This document shows positions 27,701 to 37,346 of a DNA stretch of 37,346 nucleotides, one piece after another. The stretch is taken from the NCBI GenBank assembly GCA_009602725.1, contig WELB01000295.1, forward strand, positions 49,915 to 87,260, written 5' to 3'. Position numbers and translations under genes: made by a program. Within the stretch, counting starts at the first letter, position 1; every line of letters starts with the position of its first letter. This DNA comes from Spirogloea muscicola. Its lineage: Eukaryota > Streptophyta > Zygnematophyceae > Spirogloeales > Spirogloeaceae. A model generated the notes under the pieces. It saw nothing but the letters and a program-made list of their open reading frames with translations, was not told where the DNA came from and did not search any database.

Positions 27701-29055
27701 ATATTGCGGCCTCGCCCAGAACCTTGCCTAGCAAAACACGCACTTGTATGGGCTTGCCGAAGTTGCGCAATTGCAGATGCAAGTGTGAGAAACAAGTGGA
27801 AAAGCACACAAGCTTCTGCATTGCCTAAAGACTTGCAGAGCCAGAAGTCCACCGAGCATGACGCACTAACCGCAAGGTTCATCGACAGCGACCATAGGAG
27901 CTAAGCGGGGTAACCAGTGGTGCAAATCAAGCTTGTCGAGTAGCTCAGTTGCATAGTGGCCTGCAAGTACCAATGGGAGGCTTAGAAGCGCAGAAGTGTC
28001 CACAGGGCCACACAATAAATAAGCTGATAAGGTCAATCTGTAAATGTGTGTACGTTACAATGCCACTAAGTCAACAATTGAAGAGGATGCTGATTACAGC
28101 AATCAGAGCTGCTTATTGCACGGATAAGCCATTCACCTGGGCTGTGCAGAAGAGCAAGGCCGGTTGTTGATGCAGTTGTGCAGTCTGTGACCCACTTGCC
28201 ACACAGCTTCCCGACAACATAGTCGTGGCTGCCAAGAATCAGCAATGGTCATGTGAAGTGCTTATATCCAGACAGCGGTTATCGGCATGCACGTTGGCAT
28301 TTGAGATGAGCAACCTGCTGAGGCTTCTGCTGACATAGTAAAAGATAAACAGCGAGGCAGCAATTTGTTTGCAAAGAGGATTGCATGCGAAGAGCGCGCT
28401 AGATTAAACAAACCCCAAAACTCCAGCACCTAAACCTTAATAGTTACAGGAAGTAACTGCAGTGCCAGTCTTTCCAGATTGGGTCAAAATGTGCTCACGC
28501 TCCCAACAGGACGGTGCAGCCGGAGGAGGCCAGCTGCAGCTCGTGCCGGTCCAGCCACCGCAGCTTGGCGAGTACGCTGCTCGATGGCACCCCGCCGGCT
28601 CAGCGGGCGTCGGCCCAGATGGGACTTAAAACCACAAATCCTACAATTTCAGTCAACAGTAGTGCATGAAAGTCAAGGAGCGGGGCAAGCAACCTGGCAG
28701 CCACGGGCCGCATCCCAGTGAGAGCGTGGACGTACTCGGCGGAAGCCTCGTCGGCAATCTGCTCGCCGGCCGCCGCGAGTGAGAGGTCGAGGCCGAGGGC
28801 AGCGGCACCGAGATTGATCTCATGGGCAATCAGAAATCAAGGGTCTGCAATGTACGGCTAAGGGTTAGGTTTAGGGTTAAGGGCTTAGGGTTAGGTTAAG
28901 GTTAGGGTTTAGAGGCATGGGCTTGAGGGCAAAGGGTTGATTGTTTACAGTTAAAGATAGGGGTTTGAGGTTAACGGTCAGCGAGCGGACCTCGGCGGCC
29001 TCGGCGATGGCGCGCGCGTCGGAGTAGAGGATGGCCGGCCGCAGCGGCTCGGCGG
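24750..29055 (-). CDS. FGGY-family carbohydrate kinase (xylulokinase-like), 16 exons, N-terminus missing
   Basis: FGGY kinases phosphorylate sugars such as xylulose, ribulose or glycerol with ATP; the substrate here is not determined. Minus-strand exons are (29055)-28991, 28758-28694, 28576-28499, 28228-28137, 27960-27871, 27727-27628, 27519-27469, 27303-27237, 27066-26997, 26882-26820, 26699-26613, 25877-25713, 25552-25510, 25396-25327, 25149-25077 and 24901-24750. All are phase-compatible. Landmarks are EPLRPAILYSDARA, HDYVVGKLCGKWVTDCTTAS, PVFHSCGDAGTCSLG, AYLGTSGWVAGTF, SIMTAGGNLQWA, GLLYLPFLAGERCPI, ARAVMEGVAMGLRSARDAM, RVVGGGARSLVWPQYLAAIM and DVGVKGAALLAG. About 440 residues are visible. 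The first 75 or so of the fold, with the usual DxGT phosphate loop, are absent, and no in-frame ATG precedes the Ala-rich run in exon 1. A telomere-like tract lies in the first visible intron. Confidence 0.9.
28857..28912. repeat. Interstitial telomere-like tract
   Basis: Degenerate TTAGGG/TTTAGGG units run for about 56 bp inside the first visible intron of the sugar kinase. Shorter degenerate tracts lie at 20253-20278, 36625-36660, 36876-36892 and 37140-37200. The TTTAGGG form is the plant and green algal telomere repeat. Confidence 0.75.
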
Positions 29056-29511
29056 CGGCGGCGGCGGCGGCGGCCGCAGCGGCAAGCGGCGGCGGCGGTG
29101 GTGACGACGAATGGCTCTGGGGTCCTTGCCCTTGCCCCGCTGAATCGGTGGATAAATGCAATGCCCCGGAACGAACGGTCCTCCAGCCCAGTGCTCCTTA
29201 CCGGGCCGGGGCAGCCGAGTCGATTGCGCGCCGGTCCCCAATGGACGGCTCGAGTGTCTCGCGGGGGCCCGGCCGGCCCCCACCAGCCGTCGATCGGAGG
29301 ACCCCGCCGAGTCCGCCGGATTCGGTGCATCGGACGGCCACAGGCTGCGCGCGCGGCTGGCCCGGTTTGAAAATCGCGCGCCCGGCTTCGAATCCCCACC
29401 CTCTCGTTCCCTCTGGTTTTTCTCGCTCGAGCTCTCCTTCCTCTGTCTCGGCGCCCTCCTGGCCGCCATTGCACTCCGGCTCCGAGCTTGCGCCGCCGCG
29501 GCGGCTGCGCC
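29056..29511. promoter_or_regulatory. Divergent intergenic region between sugar kinase and condensin CAP-H
   Basis: The region between the head-to-head kinase (-) and CAP-H (+) is very GC-rich with a GGC run near 29053-29095. It should hold both promoters, but I see no clear TATA element. It may also be where the missing kinase N-terminal exons were lost, since none can be read here. Confidence 0.4.
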
Positions 29512-31989
29512 ATGGGCGAGGCCGCCCTCCTCGACTCCATGGCCGCGGCTGCGGCGTCTCAGGCGGTCGCCGCTGCCGCTGAGCCGGCGGGGCCGGCGGA
29601 CGACGGCCTGAGCCGGGAGCAGGTCCTGGCGCTGTACCAGAACTGCATCAAGCTCGCGTCGGAGAATGTAAGTGAGCCTCGCCGGGGTGCTGTCACCATC
29701 TGGGCGCTGCCGTTCAGCGCAGGCTTGGACATGCTGCCGGAGGGGCTGCACGGCCATTGCTCCCGGCAAGGTCAGCAGACGGCGCTTTGGTGACATGTCT
29801 GCGCTGTGGCGCGAGGCTCGGGGGCGCAGAAGATCAACCAGAAGAACACTTGGAGCCTGCCGCTGATCGACCACATCAGCGAGATCGTGCTCGGCGACGA
29901 CGACGGCGACAACGCGCAGACCAACTTCCAAAAGGTGTGCCACCTTCTGTCAGAATCTATCGTCAGAATCCATCGTGCCAAGGCCACCAGCAGGTAGTAC
30001 GCAATGAGAAGGCTGGCGGCATTGGCGCTGCCTGCGGCAAGGCTCATGGCGGCCCGGTGGCGGCGGCGGCGGTGTTGGCGTGGCAGGCCAGCTGCACTCT
30101 GGAGGCCGGCGTGAAGATCTACTCGTACCGCGTCGACTCGATGCACTCGGAGACGTACAAGGTCCTCAGCGCGCTCAACCGCTCGGCGGCTGGCCCGGCC
30201 CCGGAGGAAGGTCAGCGCCGCTGGTCCTCGTTTGCCGGTCGTCGTGCTTTCGCAAGACCCACTGTGCGTGGCATCATCTGAGGCCATCGACTTGCCACCG
30301 CGGCCTTTGGTGTCGTGCTCGCTAGCCGGCGACGGCGACGGCGACGGCGACGGCTCTGGCGAGGACGACGACGAGTCTGGCGCAAAGCGCAAGGTCTCCA
30401 AGAAGGTGCGAGCTCCCACAGCCATCAGTCTGGGCTCCGTCCAAGTGCCGCCTACGGGGGCTTGCCGCCGTCATACAGCGCATTCGGTCCTTGGCCAGCC
30501 ATGGCTAAGGCTTGGCGCTCCCTGTCCGGGCCCGCAGCTCGCCTGCCCCTCGGCGACGCTGGAGCCGCCAGAGGCGCTGAACGTCAAGAAGTATGACCGT
30601 GAGTTGCCATGCGCTCCGTCGCCCGCGGCGCGGCAGTGACGCCGGCCATTCCCGCCGCCCACTCGGCAGCCTGCGCTGCTCCAGCTGCCACTTGAGATCC
30701 TCCAGCTGTGCTGATGCTCCGTCGCGCCGCCGCTGCGCCGGCGGGCCCTCCAGTGGCGTTCAGCGTGGACCCGCTCTTCCACCAGACGCAGGCGCAGTTT
30801 GACGAGGGCGGCGCGCGCGGCCTGTTGCTCCACACACTCAGCGTCCACCGCGGCTGCGAGCTGGTCTTCGACTCGCTCGAGGTCCCTGACCAGACGCCGG
30901 CTGCGCCTTCGGCCGACCACGCCGGCGGCGGCGGCGACGATGTCGTTGACCTCTCGTTTGCTTGGAAGGAGGTGCAAGCCGTGCTGGCAGCGGCCGACGC
31001 AGAGACTGAGATCAGCCCGGCGCTGGACGAGATCGTGGCGCTCCTCGACGACCCGCGCCGAGCGGCGGCCGCTGCGGCCGGGTGCTCAGCGGCAGAGGCT
31101 GACGTGGACGGAGCTCTGCAGGCCCAGCGGCAGCTCGGCAGCGCTGCCGCAGAGCCCGATGTAGGACCAGACTGTGGCACTGCCATGGACGCCGTCGAGC
31201 CCTCTGACGCTGCCGGTGACTGGGATCCCCCCGACTGGGACCACGAACCTGGCGATGGCGGCGGGACAACGGTGGCGGCCTCTGACGGTGGGGTCGATGC
31301 TGACATGGAGGGCGTACGCGAGGTATTGGCGAGACTGCATGCTGCGATCTGGCATGCCGGCAGGGCTGCACACTGCCCATGCGTGGCGTCTTGGCTTACT
31401 GCCGTGGCCTGACTCCTGCCGTCGTGCCATGCATGGCACAGGACGGGGCCTCTGATTCAGAGATCGGCGAGGAGGACGAGTCCGGCCAGCTGGCAACGCA
31501 GCGGCGGGCGATCGAGTGGCTGGCCGCCAGCCTCGGCCTCACGGCACCCTCCAAGTCTGGCCGCGATCCCTGGCCTCACCTCAGGCCTCGAGGTGCGGGG
31601 CCTTGGAGCAAGCGTGCACCGATCAATAACATTAACATAATCTTCAATTTATTATATTACATCACAGTTACTGTATGATATAAATATGCTGCAGGTGGAC
31701 TGCCTGAGGCTTGCAGTGCTGTCTTCCAAGCAGGGGGAAATTCCACAATTGGTTGTTGCATGCTTGGTCTCGTCTACATTTTAGGTTCAATTTGTTTAAA
31801 GTCATCAGGATTGTCACGTGGGTCTGGCATGCAAGCAGATCAGGCCGCCAGGAAGGCCAGGCGCGAGCGGAAGCAGCCAGCCTACATCGATTTCTACGAC
31901 CTTAGTGCCGTGGACGTGGCCGCGTTCGCACCGCCCGAGGACCCGCGTGAGACGCTCCTGGCCCGGTCTACGGCCACGGCGGTTGCTAA
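29512..31989 (+). CDS. CAPH: Condensin subunit 2 (CAP-H / kleisin), 3'-truncated at assembly join
   Basis: CAP-H is the kleisin of condensin I; it bridges the SMC2-SMC4 heads to compact mitotic chromosomes. Exons are 29512-29667, 29830-29934, 30087-30210, 30326-30405, 30538-30598, 30754-31322, 31442-31592 and 31785 to about 31989, all in phase. The ATG is at 29512. Landmarks are LALYQNCIKLASEN, KINQKNTWSLPLIDHISEIV, SCTLEAGVKIYSYRVDSMHS then YKVLSALNR, EALNVKKYD, FSVDPLFHQTQAQFDEGGAR, CELVFDSLEVP, the acidic segment GEEDESG and KQPAYIDFYDL. A GGCGAC run encodes a Gly-Asp repeat in exon 4. The frame runs into a single N at 31990. The expected C-terminal third or quarter, including the winged helix that binds SMC4, is not found, because the sequence past the N belongs to another gene. 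Confidence 0.93.
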
Positions 31990-31990
31990 N
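31990..31990. other. Single N marking a probable false join
   Basis: Left of this N is condensin CAP-H, still mid-protein. Within 20 bases on the right begins the coding region of a different protein (TPR-RING-LON) without an ATG and with an in-frame stop at 31992. A join of unknown gap size written as one N is the simplest reading. Confidence 0.8.
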
Positions 31991-32009
31991 CTGACCGTAC
32001 GGCGGGGCT

Positions 32010-35000
32010 GTGGCCGCGGCTGGCGGCGCTCAGGACGGCGAGGCGCCGGACGGCGACGCCGCCGCGGCGGCCGCGGAGGACGAGGACGCTGCGCAGTGTC
32101 TGCGCGCTGGCAACGAGGCCTACCGCCAGGGCCAGTTCGCCGACGTGAGAGCTCCCGCGGCAGCCATCCATGGCCGCCGCTCCTCCCTCGCCCTCGTCGG
32201 CGCTGCCCCTGCTGATGAGCTCTGCTGCGGCGGCGCGCTCGCAGGCCATCCAGTCGTACACGCAGGGCCTGCAGGAGCACCCGCGGGACCCCTCGCTGCT
32301 CCTCGGCAACCGCTGCGCCGCCTTCTGCAGGTCTCGCCTCGGCAGCTCCACATGCAGTCATCGCAAGGATCTGGTTATGCATTCATTGCATACTGAATGT
32401 TAGTACGATAGTATCAGTAGTATCAGATCAGTATTAGTATGTTAATTTGGTATTAGTAACGATATAGCATCAGATTAGTATGAATGTTAGTATGAAGTTA
32501 GTATGATATGATGTATGATATGATATGTATGATGTCAAGCTTTGGTGATGCAGTGGTTTCGTATAGGTCGCAGCCATCATGATTGCAGTCGCAGTGCTCG
32601 CCTTCTCGGCGCTGCTCTCATCGCTCGAACCTGCGTTCCCTTGTTTGCGGGAGTGCAGCCTCAGCCGGTGGCTGCGCCAGATCCCGGCTGGGCAGTCGGA
32701 GCAGCAGGCGCTCTCGGGCTTGGACCCTATCTCGCTCGCCCAGGTGTGCACAGTCCTACTCGATATCAGTGGGACTAAACTCAACTCAAGTTAAGTCAGT
32801 CAAGTCAAGTATAGTCAAGTCAAGTCAAAGAAGCGGAAGTTAAGTTCCAACAAGAACTTGATCAACGAATCTGTAGCAGTACTGCTGAAGGTCTCAGTCC
32901 TTCTGAGGCACGGCGCCCGTCGCTCAGCGGCGCCCTCGTTGGGCCGGCATGGCATAAGCTCGAGGCCTGACTTTGAGACGGCTGCTTGATCGGCGGTGAT
33001 GCAGCTGGCGGTGAAGGACGCGGAGAAGGCCGTGGCGGCCCGCGGCGCGTCCTGGCCCAAGGCGCATGGCCGCCTGGCAGGCGCCCACATGGTGCTGGAG
33101 CACTACGATGCCGCGCGCGCCGCGCTCGCTGCTGGCCTCGCCCTGCACCCCAATGAGTGAGACATTCGGTGGCCTTGCATTAACATATCTGTGGGCTCTT
33201 AATGGGGTTATTGGAGCGACTAACCGCGGCGCTCTGTCGTGCTGCAGCCAGCTGCTTCTCGCGATGCACGACGCGCTCGAGTCGGCCATCTACTCGGACG
33301 AGGTGGTCGGCAGAGAGGCGGCCAAGGCGGCGAGGCGGCAGCAGGACGAGGAGGAGGCCGAGGCCGCCGAGCGGCCTGCTGCCGGGGCGAGGCCGCCGCT
33401 GCGCCAGGTCTCAAGGGGCGACGAGCTGGACTGCGTGCTCTGCCTCAAGCTGCTCTACCAGCCGGCCACGACGCCCTGCGGCCACACGTTCTGCCGGGCG
33501 TGCCTCGCCCGTGCTCTTGACCACAGTGAGCAGCCCATGCACCGGATGACGGGCTCAATTGCCACGACCATGTATGGCTGGCGGCCATGTCAGGCCTCTG
33601 ACACGCGCTCCGCTTGATGGGCTGCGCGCTTTGCTGCAGGCAGCAAATGCCCTGTTTGCCGCTCCACCCTCTTCATGAGCGCCCGGAGCTATCCCATAAG
33701 GTCCTCACTTGATCCGAGCCGCTGCCGCCTTGGCCGCGTTCGCACGCATTGCCACATTCTTGGTGATGCATCGGAAGGAATGACTTATGATCTGCTTCGC
33801 GTGTCTGCTTGTGCAGTGTGACTCTGCAGGCCCTTGTCGAGCGCAGCTTCCCGGAGGAGTATGCCGAGCGGGCGGCCGAGATGGAGGCTCTCACCTCTGC
33901 TGGCCCTCAGGTGGGGCCCTCCGTCACGCCTGAGCCTCGCAGTCAGTGCCTTGTGTCTCTCCTGGCGAGGCTTATACTTGTCTGCTTACTTAGCCATGTT
34001 GGCGCAATACTTGTCTTGGTCTGTGCAGAAGCTGCCGATGTTTGTGATGGACGTGGTCCTGCCGGGCCAGAAGGTCAAGCTCAACATCTTTGAGCCGCGC
34101 TATCGCTTGATGGTAAGGTCTCACAGCAAGAACCCCCATCACACTGCGCACGTACAAGCAAGCATTGCTGGTGTTGTGACTGATGCAGCAGTTTGAGTGA
34201 GTTGATGCAGGTGAGGCGAGTGATGGAGTCTGACCGGCACATGGGCATGGTGTGAATCTGTTACCCATACTGCTTATCAGTTGTCGGGCAATGACACACA
34301 TCTATCCTGATTCATTTTGTCAGTGTGCTGAAGCCCTTGTCTAGCCAGTGGCACGAGTTTTCCATATGCATGTCTTGTGAACTCAAGCCCCACGGATGGT
34401 GCACAGCCTCATCTTGAGCGCGACATTCTGGGGTACTTTAGGTGGGGTATGATGCTGCTACGCAGCAGCCAGCGGACGTTGCGTGTGAAGTTGAGATATG
34501 CGAGTGAGCACCAGTCTGCTGGCAACCTTGCCACTATGATTGTACCCAAGTGAAACCTTATGCTTCTCTGCGATAATCTAAGGCTGGATCTTCGTGTATG
34601 CAGTCAAGAGATAGGCAGCTCTTATAGTATCCGTGTGGATGTGGGACTGTCTGTATATATTGATGCAGATGCGTGCCGTTGCCAGATGGCAGACTGTATT
34701 TGGAGGTACTCATAATCTTGGTGTCATTTGCTGCTTGCTCAGTCTCCCTGGTGTTGTTATATGCACTAGACTGGAATGCTTGGTGTTGCTCCATGCTGGC
34801 TGCTCTGTGGAGTCCAAATGTGTTCAGCTTAGAGGCAGCTGACTATTCACCTCTTTAGTGCATCCTCCATAAGAGTCAAACTTATCACTCTCTTATCGAG
34901 ACAAGAAACCGCTGATCTTATGGATCTACTGTAGTTCAGCAAGTCAGGCAACTTCTCGCTTTCTCTCACGTGGTATTCTTCTTGGACATGTTATAGGTGG

Positions 35001-35835
35001 AAGGACGAAGGAGGTGTCAAGTGGTGAATTACAGCGAGTTGGACGGTTATCGCGTCGGGCATGTCACATGGCTGGAGGATACCTCCCCAGTGGAGGGCTC
35101 TCCTGCTGCCGCTGAGGTTGCTTGCCGGACCCATTTCAGGACCGTGTGCTTGCAAGGTTAAGCTTAATTTGAGACTAATGAACTCAAAAGCGACAGGCTG
35201 TGTGCACAGTTCTTACTTTACTGACGCAGGCGTTGCGCATTTGGTGAAAGCAGCTGCAGGTGCTGGCGGCAGAGGCCGTAGAGCGCCTTCAAGCTCTGGG
35301 CCAGCGGGCTCAAGAAGGGGGCAGGCGAGGCCTGCAGCTATCTGGCATGCCGCCCACCTCAAAGCCCGAGGCTTTCAGCTTCTGGGTGAGTTTGAGTGAC
35401 TGTGTACATGAAAGCATCATGTACCTCTAAATGTATTGGTGTGTAATGACCTGCTATCTTCAGCTGACTACTTTTGATGCATCTAGTAACGTCCTTCCCT
35501 CAGCCTCAATGTCGTATATCCTCATAGGACTTCTTTGTGTGTGTCTGCTCCAGGTGGCCAATCTTTTGCAGATGGCTACAGAGGAGCGGCTGCTACTCTT
35601 GCGTATGCAGGATACGCTTGAGGTACACCTCAAGGAGATCTTATAGACATAGAGTTCCATTTGCAATGTACAGAGTGTGGGTTTTGCTGCGCTCTCAAAA
35701 TAGTGGTACCACAAGTATAATCAGTTCAAGCATAACCAGTGTACTGAGGGTTGCTGTGTCGTTATACAGCGGCTTCAGCGGGAGATGGTGTTCCTGAGAG
35801 CTCCTCTGCAGGCGCACAGCTGCCGCATGCAGTGA
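32010..35835 (+). CDS. TPR-RING-LON domain protein (LONRF-like E3 ligase), 15 exons, start codon missing
   Basis: The TPR, RING, LON-substrate-binding order is that of LONRF proteins and the plant RING/LON protein at Arabidopsis At1g18660; they are putative E3 ligases. Exons are (32010)-32144, 32245-32330, 32659-32743, 33005-33156, 33248-33525, 33640-33700, 33817-33910, 34029-34112, 34211-34249, 34442-34503, 34669-34705, 34997-35116, 35260-35385, 35554-35622 and 35770-35835 (497 residues). TPR: CLRAGNEAYRQGQFAD, AIQSYTQGLQEHP, then GLDPISLAQLAVKDAEKAV. RING: CVLCLKLLYQPATTPCGHTF then CRAC, completed by CPVC in the next exon. LON domain: LPMFVMDVVLPGQKVKLNIF then EPRYRLM, RRVMESDRHMGM, CVPLPDGRLYLE and GYRVGHVTWLED. 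The C-terminal half has SFWVANLLQM. The first codons lack an ATG because the assembly join lies just upstream. Exon 3's start was chosen by phase and by similarity to plant homologues. Confidence 0.92.
32398..32540. repeat. AGTAT-type degenerate microsatellite in an intron
   Basis: AT-rich repeats of AGTATNAGTATG and TATGATATGATG type fill much of intron 2 of the TPR-RING-LON gene. It is low-complexity with no coding potential. Confidence 0.75.
32788..32828. repeat. AAGTC pentanucleotide microsatellite
   Basis: About seven imperfect AAGTC units lie in intron 3 of the TPR-RING-LON gene, just after the exon ending at 32743. Confidence 0.75.
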
Positions 35836-36549
35836 CAACCTGCACAAGCTCGTCACACACTGGCTGTCAGAGCAGATGGGCTCAGGTTGTTGATATCTAT
35901 TCTACTTTGGCTGCCCTCAGCCCAAGCGACTGACATTGTTGCCAGTCCCCCATTCATTGTATATTGATCATAGGATGCTCTTTGCAGAAGCTCAGTCCCT
36001 GTGCACATGCGAACATCACAGCAAGTGGAGAGCTGCCTTTTGCACCTGGCATGTCTAGCTTTCACAGGCTCGCTCACATTATTGGTGACAGTCATTGAGG
36101 TCCTTGTGGGTAGCAACCACAGTGTGCCGCCTACCACCCAATGAAATGATGGGTACTGGGTGGGGCCAGAACTTGGATAAAGTTGGACAATGCTTCCATG
36201 AAGCCGTTATGCAGCTTTGGGCCCATCGAATAAATTTGGCGCATTCTCAGTCCCCTCTTGCATCGTCAGCTTGCCCTGCTTCTGCTTCTTCACCATCGCC
36301 ATTGCTGTCAACCTCCGCCTCCCATGGGTCCTCTGCAACGCCACAAATAGAGGTACGTCATTGGCCAGTCCACCGTTTCCTAGCCAAGTCCATGGCCATG
36401 TATGTAATAGGCCACAGCAGAGGAGGCTATAGTGGCGATGCACGAGGATTTGTGGGTCAGGCTGAGCTTCACAGCCCGACTCAGCTTGCGACGAGCTGCA
36501 ACACCGCTGTGAGCTCACGCTGCGGCGCATGGCCTCAGCAGCTCTGACT
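35836..36549. other. Intergenic region, no gene recognised
   Basis: This lies between the stop of the TPR-RING-LON gene (+) and the stop of an unidentified minus-strand gene. Both neighbours end here, so it is a convergent 3' region. An acidic minus-strand frame ending near 36255 was seen but has no phase-matching partner. Confidence 0.5.
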
Positions 36550-36831
36550 TCATGAAGCGGCCTTGACACGGCCAAGCCGAACCTCCTCTGAACAACCGGC
36601 GCCTCCATAACAGTGCCAGTGCCAAACCCTGAACCCTGAGCCCTTAACCCAAAACCCCAAAACTGCACTACAAAAGTGGCAGCAGGCAGGCGGAGTTGGC
36701 AGAGGGAGCCGGCAGGCGGCGGCAAGCAGTACCAATGGGGCCGACGGCGACGGCGTGGGCGGCCAGGTGCGCGGCCAGCACCTCCATGCACTGCTCCTTG
36801 AGCGCCGCCAGCGCCTCGCTCAAGCTCGCGC
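36550..36831 (-). CDS. Unidentified protein, two C-terminal exons
   Basis: Two minus-strand exons join in phase: 36831-36733 (acceptor CCGGCAG, ending phase 1) and 36587-36550 (TGA at 36552-36550). They encode ASLSEALAALKEQCMEVL, then AAHLAAHAVAVGPI, and finish EEVRLGRVKAAS. The first exon is a likely amphipathic helix with GC-rich codon use like the neighbouring genes. I do not recognise the family. Upstream exons should lie right of 36831, where an oppositely oriented gene begins within 70 bp, so this gene looks cut off. Confidence 0.45.
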
Positions 36832-36900
36832 CTGCCGGCAAAGGAGCGGGGGGCCTGCGGTGTCAGCTCCCACGCCCTAAACCTAAGCCCTTGACGGCAG

Positions 36901-36918
36901 CGGCTGTGCCGGGGGCTG

Positions 36919-36951
<33 letters not shown>

Positions 36952-37346
36952 ACGCTTCGCCGCGCTCTCTATGCTGCCGGCGTGCTGATGCCGGCGCGGC
37001 TGCCGCTGCCCGTCGTCAGCGTGGGCAACGTGACGTGGGGCGGCAGCGGCAAGACGCCCATGGCCGAGCACCTGGCGCGCCGCAGCGCCGCGCTCGGCAT
37101 GCCGCCGCTGGTCCTCACGCGGGTGAGAGGTCCGGCCGGCATAGTCAGGCTAAGGGTCAGAAACCAGGGTTGGGGGTTGGGGTTTAAGGTGTCCAGGGTT
37201 GCCCTTGGTGGCGTGGCATTCTGAGTGGGTTTGAGCCGTTTTGCCCTTCAGGGTTATGGCGGCGGCGACGAAGCTCGCCTCCTGGCACGGCGGCTGGCGG
37301 GCACTGGCGCCGAGGTCGCAGTCGGCGCCGACCGCGCCGCCGCCGC
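36901..37346 (+). CDS. LPXK: Tetraacyldisaccharide 4'-kinase-like protein (LpxK), partial at both ends
   Basis: LpxK phosphorylates the 4' position of the lipid A precursor. Plants keep a homologue, thought to act in organelles on a lipid-A-like molecule. Exons are 36901-37122 and 37252 to the window end. The first reads, after a poly-Ala stretch, TLRRALYAAGV, LPLPVVSVGN, then VTWGGSGKTPMAEHLARR (Walker A GGSGKT) and PPLVLTR. The second continues GYGGGDEARLLARRL and VAVGADRAAA. These match the LpxK pattern of VGN, GGTGKTP, TRGYGG and DEA motifs. The rest lies beyond the window. The acceptor at 36900 implies an upstream exon that I cannot find. Confidence 0.85.

Noticed and set aside
28978-29943. 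321-codon minus-strand frame opposite CAP-H exons 1-2
   Set aside because: It is antisense to clear CAP-H coding sequence and is Arg/Pro-rich shadow. The kinase exon in this area uses another frame.
30211-30325. Frame reading PVVVLSQDPLCVASSE between CAP-H exons
   Set aside because: It looks protein-like, but the phase-1 donor at 30210 and acceptor at 30325 join GPAPEE to AGDGDG in frame, so it is intronic.
36253-36352. Acidic minus-strand exon (EDPWEAEVDSNGDG...) as the end of the unknown gene
   Set aside because: The exon at 36831-36733 joins in phase to 36587-36550 with its own stop, leaving no place for this segment.

Overview
This window is nuclear DNA from a eukaryote, most likely a green alga. 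Genes carry many short GT-AG introns, coding exons are GC-rich, and introns hold degenerate TTTAGGG-type tracts. Several genes are of plant type (PRT1-like N-degron ligase, PP7 phosphatase, LON/RING protein, LPXK). Trebouxiophyte affinity is only a guess. I rebuilt exons by hand from splice sites, reading phase and remembered family patterns. No search was run.

Layout: ATG3 (+, 5' end lost into a 122-base T run) converges on a complete PRT1-like E3 ligase (-). A transposon-rich block (about 5.19-12.0 kb) follows. Its core is an uninterrupted 1,545-codon non-LTR retrotransposon ORF (-) with a C2H2 finger, reverse transcriptase, a zinc knuckle and a restriction-like endonuclease, plus nine 147-bp in-frame Pro-rich repeats. 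Around it lie truncated, inverted and chimeric pieces of the same superfamily. A tRNA-like element with a B-box comes next, directly upstream of a 19-exon gene for the B-block-binding subunit of TFIIIC (+). A second transposon cluster (about 19.98-21.54 kb) runs up to the 5' end of a PP7-type phosphatase (+, with an 81-N gap).

The right part holds a 16-exon FGGY sugar kinase (-) lacking a visible N-terminus and divergent from condensin CAP-H (+). A single N at 31990 cuts CAP-H and is followed at once by a TPR-RING-LON protein (+), so a scaffold join probably removed the end of one gene and the start of the other. The window closes with two C-terminal exons of an unrecognised gene (-) and the start of an LpxK-type lipid kinase (+).

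The host genes are housekeeping (autophagy, N-degron turnover, Pol III transcription, phosphatase signalling, sugar metabolism, chromosome condensation) and do not form one pathway. The most unusual content is the retroelement family with its foldback and chimeric derivatives, and the B-box beside a TFIIIC subunit gene.
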